From assembly GCA_910589105.1 (NCBI GenBank), contig CAJUST010000039.1:1-5125 (forward strand): a stretch of 5,125 nucleotides of DNA, written 5' to 3'. This stretch comes from an uncultured Lachnospiraceae bacterium. GTDB taxonomy: Bacteria; Bacillota; Clostridia; Lachnospirales; Lachnospiraceae. The notes below the pieces were generated by a model. That model saw nothing but the letters and a program-made list of their open reading frames with translations, was not told where the DNA came from and ran no database searches. The position numbers were made by a program, and so were the translations under genes. Positions 1-5,125 of the stretch are shown in pieces (the stretch's first letter is position 1; every line of letters starts with the position of its first letter).

Positions 1-11
1 GATAAAATGAA

Positions 12-62
12 GCTGCCGCTTCACGAATTTTCATTCGTTAAAGCGACAGCCCCATCTTTTTT
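12..62 (+). terminator. Rho-independent terminator of an upstream gene
   Basis: An imperfect inverted repeat has its 5' arm at 12-27 (GCTGCCGCTT, then a bulged C, then ACGAA) and its 3' arm at 34-50 (TTCGT, then TA, then AAGCGACAGC). There is one mismatch in the outer 10-bp stem, and the apical loop is about six bases (TTTTCA). It is followed by CCCAT and six T residues at 57-62. This is the shape of an intrinsic terminator on the + strand. It implies a + strand gene ending at or before the left edge. A LytTR-type response regulator would be a common partner for the downstream kinase, but nothing of it is visible here. Confidence 0.7.
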
Positions 63-162
63 GTCCCTCTAAATTTATGGTTTATCCCATTTTATAGAAT
101 TTCCATACATAAAAAGCTATTATAAACTTGGAAAATATTCTGCAAAAGGAGGAAGGAGAAGC
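63..162 (+). promoter_or_regulatory. AT-rich leader and ribosome-binding site of the sensor kinase gene
   Basis: This 100-bp AT-rich stretch lies between the upstream terminator and the kinase start, so it should carry the kinase promoter. The best -10-like element is TATAAA at 121-126 (overlapping TATTAT at 118-123), with a weak TTTCCA at 100-105 only 15 bases upstream. No consensus -35 is present, so the exact promoter is uncertain. The ribosome-binding site is clear: AGGAGG at 147-152, ten bases before the ATG at 163, with a second purine run (AAGGAG) closer to the start. No convincing operator repeat was seen. Confidence 0.4.
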
Positions 163-1455
163 ATGCTGGGAGGTTCTTTTTGGGCTGCGTTTTTGCGTAA
201 TGCCATTAGTACAGTATTAATGCTGTCATTTTTTTTGATGTTGGACCGGCCGAGGTTTTCCATGAAGAAAACAGCATGGTGCTACATTATATTTGGAGTT
301 ACTATGATTATTTCTTATAGCGCTTGGTATCTGGCGGCAAATAGCAGTTTTGTCCGTTTTGCTGCGCTTTCATCGCTTCCTGTCATTGGAGTTTTCTGTA
401 GTATCATGAGCAGTGACGTTTTGTATTTGTCATTGTATAAAATGGCATTAACATTTTATTTATTTTCTGTATGCGCCTTTTGCGGCGTAGATGTGGCGCG
501 CTGGTGGTTTGGAGGCAATTTATGGGTAGATATTTTTGTGCGTTTTGTCTGTTTCGCGCTAATTCTTATTTTTACTTGGTTTAAATTCCGGAAACGGTTT
601 TTGAGCGGTGTGGATTTTTTGCTTCAGGAAATGGATTTGTTTAGCGCGGTGGCTCTTTTCGTTTCAGTAATGCTCGGAGCAATTATGGCATATTGGCCCA
701 ATTTACAAGGATTTTCTGTTTTTAACATGGTGCGCGCGTTTTTGATTCTGTTTATGGCTGGAACGCTCCAGTATGCAATCCTTCATCTGTATATCCATTT
801 AGGGCAGGAACATTATTATCAGGCGGAAAAGGAGTTGCTTGAAGTAAATGAACAGCTCTTGCGCCAGCAGATGGATCTTATGAGGGAATCAGAGATAGAG
901 GCGGCAAGGATTCGCCATGATGTGCGCCACCATGTCCTTTTGATTCGGGAATATGTTCAAAAAAGGGAGTATGATCAGCTTCTTACATATCTTACACAGT
1001 ATGATGATGATGTGGAAAAGTGGAAAGTAAAGGATATCAGCAAGAATCTGGCGGTAAACAGTATCTTGTTGGCATATGCGAAAAAGGCGCGGAGACAGAA
1101 TATTCAAGTCTCTATGGATATAAGGCTGGGAGAGAGCCTGCCTATCCGGGATATTGACTGGATTGCGATTCTGGCAAACATGTTTGAGAATGCGATTCAT
1201 GGGTGCGCCGGTTCCGGGCAGCCGCAACAGGAGATAGACATTTATATTTCACAGAAAGGAAACAAGGTGATTATCCAGTGCCGGAATACAAGCAGTAAAG
1301 AGGTGGTTTTCCATAAAGGGCTGCCACAGTCGGATAAAGGCGGCGGCATGGGCGTGATTAGTATTATTAAGGCGGCTTCCCACTACGAAGGGGAAACAGA
1401 TTTTTCCGTGCAGAATGGAATGTTTATCACAAGAATACTGCTAAATCTTATTTAG
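163..1455 (+). CDS. GHKL-domain membrane sensor histidine kinase (HPK10/AgrC-like)
   Basis: A 430-residue polytopic sensor kinase, the only complete gene in the window. About seven hydrophobic segments fall within residues 8-211 (roughly 8-27, 38-57, 66-82, 86-108, 123-141, 159-177 and 188-211), with no large extracellular domain. A charged, probably coiled-coil helix (about 215-250) leads to the dimerisation/H-box RHDVRHH at 251-257; His252 is the likely phospho-acceptor. The ATPase domain shows the N-box around 339-347 (NMFENAIHG) and the glycine-rich lid KGGGMGV at 392-398. The protein ends soon after the last GHKL strand, so the TAG stop is natural. Proteins of this family usually sense peptides or hydrophobic ligands and phosphorylate a LytTR response regulator; none is visible here, but one could lie upstream of the terminator. 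The start is supported by AGGAGG ten bases upstream. The ligand is unknown. A role in controlling the neighbouring NRPS/transporter genes is inference from position. Confidence 0.88.
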   Translation: MLGGSFWAAFLRNAISTVLMLSFFLMLDRPRFSMKKTAWCYIIFGVTMIISYSAWYLAANSSFVRFAALSSLPVIGVFCSIMSSDVLYLSLYKMALTFYLFSVCAFCGVDVARWWFGGNLWVDIFVRFVCFALILIFTWFKFRKRFLSGVDFLLQEMDLFSAVALFVSVMLGAIMAYWPNLQGFSVFNMVRAFLILFMAGTLQYAILHLYIHLGQEHYYQAEKELLEVNEQLLRQQMDLMRESEIEAARIRHDVRHHVLLIREYVQKREYDQLLTYLTQYDDDVEKWKVKDISKNLAVNSILLAYAKKARRQNIQVSMDIRLGESLPIRDIDWIAILANMFENAIHGCAGSGQPQQEIDIYISQKGNKVIIQCRNTSSKEVVFHKGLPQSDKGGGMGVISIIKAASHYEGETDFSVQNGMFITRILLNLI

Positions 1456-1714
1456 CAGATCTGTATAGATCGGGGGAAAGAAAACTGCCGCTGTTTTGAA
1501 ATGGAAAGAACAGATTCCATTAGCCAATGGATTTATTCGTTTGCAACGATGTCTGGGGCGGCTGGTTTCATTTTTTTATGGGGATAGGAATTGTTTACAG
1601 CAAGCCAAAGATAAATCGAAAAACATCGCAGAAAAGAAAACAGGTTATAAGAGATTTCAAAGCTATCAATGCTGGCTGCTCACATTACTGTCAATGGGGG
1701 TTACGGAGCTTAGG
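1456..1714. other. Stretch with no recognisable intact gene between kinase and NRPS remnant
   Basis: About 260 bases with no convincing gene. All three forward frames contain short open stretches that change frame into one another, and no Shine-Dalgarno stands at a usable distance from any ATG. A 28-codon open frame starts at 1501 (MERTDSISQW...FIFLWG) and is hydrophobic in its second half. It stops just past a seven-T run at 1571-1577. One extra base in that run would continue it as GIGIVYSKPKINRK in the next frame, giving a short membrane segment followed by a basic tail. A small inverted repeat GATCT-gtat-AGATC sits just after the kinase stop, without a T-tract. The stretch may be the decayed start of the NRPS gene, a decayed small gene, or plain spacer. 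The sequence does not decide between these. Confidence 0.5.
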
Positions 1715-1750
1715 GTACGAGGATTTAACTATTTCTCTGAAAAAGAAATG
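1715..1750 (+). pseudogene. Decayed adenylation motif A8 of the NRPS, out of frame with the rest
   Basis: One forward frame reads ELRVRGFNYFSEKE directly before the NRPS fragment. This resembles the adenylation-domain A8 core (VKIRGFRIELGEIE), with RGF and the final E in register but one residue missing in between. Adding one base after the GAA at 1745-1747 joins it to the downstream frame as E-x-V-M-N-Q-Y-P, which matches the usual spacing of residues after the GEIE glutamate in A domains. Motif A7 and everything N-terminal to it are not recognisable, so a large part of the gene appears to be lost just upstream. The short length of the match keeps confidence moderate. Confidence 0.45.
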
Positions 1751-1752
1751 TC

Positions 1753-2664
1753 ATGAACCAGTATCCAACGGTCAAATCCAGCGTAGCGATTGTAAAAGAA
1801 AAAGATTCTAACCAGTTCTTATGCGGCTATTTTGTGGCTGAAAGCCATGTGGAAAAACAAAATCTGATTTGCTTTATGCAGAAGTATTTAACGCCTTATA
1901 TGGTGCCGAGTGCGCTTATGCAGCTTCCTGAGCTGCCGCTTACCAATAACGGCAAGGTCAATAAGCGCACCCTGCCAGAGCCGGAATACACAGTGGAGAA
2001 TAAAAATTATGTGAAGCCGCGCACAGATCTGCAGCGTCAATTATGCGAAATCTTTGAGATGGCTCTTGGCGTAGAACAGATTGGCATTGAAGATGATTTC
2101 TTTGAACATGGGGGTACGTCCCTATCAGCGTCTAAAGTAGCGATGAAGTGCATGAGCGCAGGCATTCAGGTAGCGTATGCGGACTTGTTCGAGTACAAAA
2201 CGCCTTTGGAACTGGAACGCCATATCCAAAAGCAGCAGGGCGGGAACGTTTCTGCAGCAGACGAAAAGAGCGGGGAAGGACAGAGCGTCTTAGAGCAGGC
2301 ATTAAGCCACAATGCGGCAGAGTATGTGGACGAGATTGCTCCATCTGCGCTCGGCAATGTCCTGCTTACAGGAGCAAATGGCTTCTTAGGGGCGCACATC
2401 TTAAAGAACATGATAGACCATGAGGACAATGTGATATACTGCCTGATGCGCAAGGGAAAAGCCCCCTCGTTGGAGAAACGGTTAAAGAGTATGCTGGTGT
2501 ATTATTTCAGCAATCCTTATGAAGAATTATTCGGCAGCCGTATCCAATTAATTGAAGGAGATATTACGGACGCCGCCAAGGTAGAAAGCCTTAAGCAGTA
2601 CGATTTTGCCAGGGTCATTAATTGCGCGGCGTGCGTGAAGCATTTCTCTGCGGATGATACTTAG
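1753..2664 (+). CDS. NRPS fragment: adenylation C-subdomain, carrier protein and N-terminal half of thioester reductase
   Basis: A 303-codon piece of a nonribosomal peptide synthetase. In order: the adenylation C-terminal subdomain (about 1-80), with A9 LTPYMVP at 46-52 and A10 NGKVNKR at 66-72, where Lys68 is the catalytic lysine; a peptidyl-carrier domain (about 88-162), with DDFFEHGGTSL at 114-124 and Ser123 as phosphopantetheine site; then the start of an NAD(P)-binding reductase (from about 195), with TGANGFLG at 206-213, EGD at 268-270 and NCAACVKHF at 290-298. It stops at TAG 2662-2664, but the same frame resumes with the rest of the reductase. The nominal ATG at 1753 has no Shine-Dalgarno and is probably an internal methionine (A8 lies just upstream in another frame). 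The adenylation core, any condensation domain and the substrate-specificity residues are missing. It is a gene remnant, unlikely to give a working synthetase alone. Confidence 0.82.
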   Translation: MNQYPTVKSSVAIVKEKDSNQFLCGYFVAESHVEKQNLICFMQKYLTPYMVPSALMQLPELPLTNNGKVNKRTLPEPEYTVENKNYVKPRTDLQRQLCEIFEMALGVEQIGIEDDFFEHGGTSLSASKVAMKCMSAGIQVAYADLFEYKTPLELERHIQKQQGGNVSAADEKSGEGQSVLEQALSHNAAEYVDEIAPSALGNVLLTGANGFLGAHILKNMIDHEDNVIYCLMRKGKAPSLEKRLKSMLVYYFSNPYEELFGSRIQLIEGDITDAAKVESLKQYDFARVINCAACVKHFSADDT

Positions 2665-2670
2665 GAACAG

Positions 2671-3459
2671 GTGAATTACCAAGGCGTTTTGAATTTGATT
2701 CAATTATGTAAAAAGACGGGACGTGAGTTGATTCAGATTTCCACGGTGAGCATAGCCGGTGAGAATGTAGGCGGGAAATTCCCACAAGAGAAGAAGCTGT
2801 ATGAGAGTGAGCTTTACTTTGGACAGAGCCTTTCCAACAAGTATATCGACACGAAGTTCCGCGCAGAAAAGGCGGTCTTAGAGGCGGCGGCACAGGGCAT
2901 GAAGGGCAAGGTTATCCGTGTAGGGAACCTGATGAGCCGTGTCAGTGACGGTGAATTTCAGATAAACTCCGTGACGAACGGATTTATGCGCACCCTGCGC
3001 GGTTATGTGGCGCTTGGCAGATTCCCGGTGTCCATGCTGGATATGCCGACGGAGTTTTCGCCGATTGACGCTACGGCGGAGGCGATTGTCAAATTGTCTG
3101 CGGTTTCGGGTGAATTTACGGTGTTCCATGCTTATAGCAGCTATTTAATCCAGATGGCGGATGTGATAGAACAGATGAATGAGTTGGGCATTCTTGTGGA
3201 GACGGTCAGTGATGAGGAGTTTAGACAGACGCTTTTTGCAGCTTTAGAAGACGAGGAGAACAATGAGCTGATTTCCGGCCTGATTGCCTATGCATCCAGT
3301 GACGCAGATCATAGCGCCGTCTACATAGATGCGGATAATAGTTTTACTGCCAAAGCCTTGTACCGTCTTGGGTTTAAGTGGCCGATGCCGGATCGCGTTT
3401 ACCTTAAAAATGCGCTGAAAGCCCTTGAGACGTTGGGATTCTTTGATGGAAGGCTATAA
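2671..3459 (+). CDS. NRPS fragment: C-terminal half of thioester reductase (R) domain
   Basis: Continues the preceding fragment in the same frame, two codons (GAA CAG) after the amber codon at 2662-2664. The GTG at 2671 has a weak AGGA (2663-2666) upstream, so reinitiation is possible but is likely fortuitous. The 262 codons hold the catalytic half of a short-chain-dehydrogenase-like terminal reductase: QISTVS at 22-27 (Thr25), YIDTK at 58-62 (Tyr58 and Lys62), and downstream the RVGNLMSR and EFSPIDATAEA segments (83-90 and 128-137) typical of NRPS R domains. Such domains cleave the carrier-bound peptide thioester with NAD(P)H, releasing an aldehyde or alcohol. In gut clostridial NRPSs dipeptide aldehydes can cyclise to pyrazinones. 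On its own this piece lacks the nucleotide-binding glycine loop, which is encoded before the amber codon. The stop at 3457-3459 is the natural gene end. Confidence 0.8.
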   Translation: MNYQGVLNLIQLCKKTGRELIQISTVSIAGENVGGKFPQEKKLYESELYFGQSLSNKYIDTKFRAEKAVLEAAAQGMKGKVIRVGNLMSRVSDGEFQINSVTNGFMRTLRGYVALGRFPVSMLDMPTEFSPIDATAEAIVKLSAVSGEFTVFHAYSSYLIQMADVIEQMNELGILVETVSDEEFRQTLFAALEDEENNELISGLIAYASSDADHSAVYIDADNSFTAKALYRLGFKWPMPDRVYLKNALKALETLGFFDGRL

Positions 3460-3486
3460 AAACAGCTTAGCCGGCCGGACAGTTAC

Positions 3487-3493
3487 AGGAGGG
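3487..3493 (+). promoter_or_regulatory. Shine-Dalgarno of the MATE transporter gene
   Basis: AGGAGGG ends four bases before the ATG at 3498 and fixes that start. The gap after the NRPS stop is only 38 bases and holds no terminator (there is a CCGGCCGG palindrome but no T-tract), so NRPS and transporter were probably one transcription unit. Confidence 0.75.
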
Positions 3494-3497
3494 TTCT

Positions 3498-4013
3498 ATG
3501 GAAAGAAATGCGTTTTTAATTAATAAAAAAATCCACCAGTATATTCTGCCGGGAGTGCTGATGACAGTTGCAATGCAGCTTGGCAATGTGGTGGACGGCA
3601 TGATTGTCGGGAATCTGCTTGGAGCGGAGGCGATGGCGGCGATTGAAATTTCCATGCCGGCGCTTTTACTGTTGCAGATGGCGGCTTTGATGCTTGCTAT
3701 GGGCGGCGCGGCGGAGGCGGCGGTATTTCTTGGTAAACGGGACATGGAAAAAGCCAGTGGGGTGTTTACTGCCTCACTGGCGGCCGGTCTGGCAGTATCC
3801 GTGTTTTTTGCGCTGTTTGCGCCAATCCTGCCGGGACCTGCCGCCATGCTGCTTGCCGGAAATCGTGATTTGGCGGCGCTTGCCGAGCCGTATATTATGG
3901 TGAATGTTGTGGGAATCCCTATTCTGACGACCGCTATTATTTTCTGTTATTTTATGAATGCAGATAACCATCCGCAGTTAGGGGCGCGCTTTTTATTATT
4001 GCCAATGCAGTAA
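3498..4013 (+). CDS. MATE-family efflux transporter, N-terminal part before a frameshift
   Basis: The first 165 residues of a multidrug/toxin-extrusion (MATE) transporter, followed by six out-of-frame residues and a premature TAA. Visible family features are the short polar N-terminus, then helix 1 with QLGNVVDGMIVGNLLGA at 27-43 (the usual N-x-x-D-x-x-x-V-G region), the small-residue helix with GGAAEAAVFLGKRD at 69-82, and YFMNADNHPQLGA at 151-163, matching the conserved loop before helix 5. MATE proteins export cationic or amphipathic compounds using Na+ or H+ gradients and normally have 12 helices; only about four are encoded here. The coding sense continues directly in another frame, so this is the front of a broken gene. 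Its place directly after the NRPS suggests product export or self-protection (inference). Confidence 0.85.
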   Translation: MERNAFLINKKIHQYILPGVLMTVAMQLGNVVDGMIVGNLLGAEAMAAIEISMPALLLLQMAALMLAMGGAAEAAVFLGKRDMEKASGVFTASLAAGLAVSVFFALFAPILPGPAAMLLAGNRDLAALAEPYIMVNVVGIPILTTAIIFCYFMNADNHPQLGARFLLLPMQ

Positions 4014-5125
4014 ACTTGGTTCTGGATTTTGTATTTATCCGGCGTTTTCATATGGGCATGGCAGGCAGCGCGCTGGCTACAGTGATTGGTTATCTGGCAG
4101 GAATGGCGCCAGTTTTAATTTATTTTCGTTCCAAACAGCGGATGTTGCGCCTGCGGAGACCGGATAAAAAAGCATTCCATTATATGAGGATTGCCATGAA
4201 GGCAGGCATTCCAAGCGCAGCATTTACGCTGATGTCGGCGATGAAATCTGTGATGATCAATTCTGCGATTGTGCGTATTTTGGGAAACGGTCCAATGGCG
4301 GTCTATTCTGTTTGCGCCAATGCTGTGCTGATTGCGGAATTGTGTGTAGGAGGAATTATTGGGCTGGTTCAGAATATTGCGGGGATTCTCTATGGGGAAC
4401 GTGATTATTATGGCATCCGCACCCTTTGTAAAAGGGCGCTCAGCTACAGCTACATAGCCATAGTCATCTTGCTGCTGATCTTTTTTGCCGTTCCCGGGTG
4501 GATTGCCGGGTTGTTTGGAATCACAGAGAGCAGTATGCTTACGCTCTGTGAGACGGCGCTTCGTATTTTTGCATGCAGTTTCCCCTTTTATGTGTATAAT
4601 AAGTTCCTGATGTCATACTACCAGACAATTTTACAGCCGGGCTTGTCTACGGTCGTGACGGTATTGCAGGGATTTGCAGTGATCGTGCCGCTTACCTTAG
4701 CAGGGATTTACTTCTGGGGGCTTCCCGGCGTATGCCTGATGGCAGTGGTAAGCGAGGCGGTTACGATTCTCCTTGCTTTTCTTTGGCGGATCATGGGACA
4801 GCGCAGCGGGAAATATGAGACGGGAGGCGTTTATATGCTGCCACAGATTACAAATGAGAAATTTTTAGACTGTTCCGTTAAGAGCAATCTAAAGGAGGTA
4901 ATTGCTTTTCGGGAAAAACTGCTTGCATTCTGCGCGGACAACCACATAAGTGAACGGGACGCCACGATCCTTGGGCTTGCAGTGGAGGAGATTTCTGCCA
5001 ATATTGTGCAGTATGGCTATCGTAGCGGGAAAAATTATATGGATATTAGTTTTACGATACAAGATGATAAATACATGTTAAGAATTCGTGACGACGGCAT
5101 ACCCTTTAATCCGTTGGAGTATCAG
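3995..5125 (+). pseudogene. MATE transporter remainder fused to an RsbW-like HATPase domain (frameshifted, runs off the window)
   Basis: Open frame without stop from the T run at 3990-3994 to the right edge (377 codons), continuing the transporter one base out of phase. Numbering assumes one base restored, giving ARFFIIANAVNL across the join. MATE features follow: NLVLDFVFI, GMAGSALATVIGYL, a hydrophilic mid-protein loop, then the second six-helix half, ending in a basic stretch (GQRSGKYE) near residue 440. From about 450 the sequence becomes soluble and matches the serine-kinase/anti-sigma HATPase family: LAVEEISANIVQYGY, with N-box Asn502 and Glu497/Glu498, and RIRDDGIPFNP, with Asp533-Gly534 of the G1 box. 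The remaining glycine-rich lid lies beyond the edge. MATE-HATPase fusions occur in Clostridia; the role of the ATPase domain there is not established to my knowledge. As given, the frame has no start of its own. Confidence 0.8.
4822..4837 (+). promoter_or_regulatory. Possible internal Shine-Dalgarno and ATG before the HATPase domain
   Basis: GGGAGG at 4822-4827 stands seven bases before an in-frame ATG at 4835-4837, which lies exactly in the linker between the last MATE helix and the HATPase domain (reconstructed residue 447, MLPQITNEK). Spacing and strength are as good as a real start. It may allow separate translation of the soluble domain, or be chance, since GGAGG-type runs are common in this sequence. 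Confidence 0.3.

Noticed and set aside
889..1227. 112-codon reverse-strand open frame under the kinase
   Set aside because: It sits opposite the H-box and ATPase region of a well-supported gene, has no recognisable domain and no good ribosome-binding site.
1456..1471. GATCT-gtat-AGATC hairpin after the kinase stop as a terminator
   Set aside because: The stem is only five AT-rich base pairs and is followed by GGGGGA rather than a T-tract.
1453..1587. Amber read-through of the kinase: the frame after its TAG stays open to another TAG at 1585-1587
   Set aside because: The kinase ends where GHKL domains normally end and the added residues show no domain; three TAG stops in one frame are not enough to argue for recoding.
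1696..1713. Frame-1 reading VNGGYGA resembling adenylation motif A5 (NxYGPTE)
   Set aside because: The match is a few common residues, ends in a stop, and overlaps the A8-like reading in another frame; too short to annotate, though an A5-to-A8 deletion junction cannot be excluded.
2132..2453. Overlapping forward and reverse open frames of 70-95 codons inside the NRPS fragment
   Set aside because: They lie entirely over the carrier/reductase coding region, which has clear family motifs; their translations are rich in Arg, Cys and Pro and show no motif, as expected of shadow frames.
3468..3480. CCGGCCGG palindrome between NRPS and MATE genes
   Set aside because: It is short, has no loop or T-tract, and sits in a 38-base gap expected within an operon; no regulator site can be claimed.
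1501..3510. Identical ATGGAAAGAA at 1501 and 3498 as a possible duplication or deletion repeat
   Set aside because: The identity does not extend past about ten bases and the sequence is simple; likely chance.
3467..3971. Reverse-strand open frames of 126 and 65 codons and a 69-codon forward frame over the MATE start
   Set aside because: Their low-complexity or Arg-rich translations are the by-product of the Ala/Gly-rich MATE helices on the + strand.
1..5125. Search for CRISPR arrays, tRNA/rRNA genes, insertion-sequence ends or transposase fragments
   Set aside because: No regularly spaced repeats, tRNA-like cloverleaf, rRNA sequence, terminal inverted repeats or transposase motifs were seen.

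Overview
The window looks like chromosomal DNA of a gut-type Clostridia (Lachnospiraceae-like) Firmicute. The grounds are strong AGGAGG ribosome-binding sites, a peptide-sensor-type (HPK10/AgrC-like) GHKL histidine kinase, a terminal-reductase NRPS, and a MATE transporter fused to an RsbW-like ATPase domain. This taxonomic call is inference from protein style only; no 16S or marker gene is present.

Layout, all on the + strand. Positions 1-62 hold a hairpin plus T-tract that terminates an upstream gene outside the window. Positions 63-162 are an AT-rich leader with a good Shine-Dalgarno. Positions 163-1455 encode an intact polytopic GHKL sensor kinase. Positions 1456-1752 have no assignable intact gene; only the last ~40 bases resemble NRPS adenylation motif A8. 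Positions 1753-3459 are the 3' end of an NRPS gene (C-terminal adenylation subdomain, then carrier protein, then NAD(P)H thioester reductase), cut in two by an in-frame amber codon at 2662-2664. After a 38-nt gap with a strong Shine-Dalgarno, 3498-5125 encode a MATE efflux protein with a C-terminal HATPase (anti-sigma-factor-like) domain. It is broken by a one-base frameshift in a T run at 3990-3994 and runs off the right edge of the window.

Read together, this looks like a small-molecule locus: a sensor kinase for control, an NRPS that would release its peptide reductively as an aldehyde or alcohol, and a transporter for export or self-protection. Only the kinase is intact. The NRPS has lost its condensation domain(s) and most of its adenylation domain, and carries a frameshift and a nonsense codon; the transporter carries a frameshift. 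Catalytic motifs in the surviving pieces are still well preserved, so the decay is recent, or some of the single-base lesions are assembly or sequencing errors. Both indels look like one missing base next to a homopolymer or A-rich run, which is what base-calling errors produce, but the amber codon and the large N-terminal loss are not explained that way.
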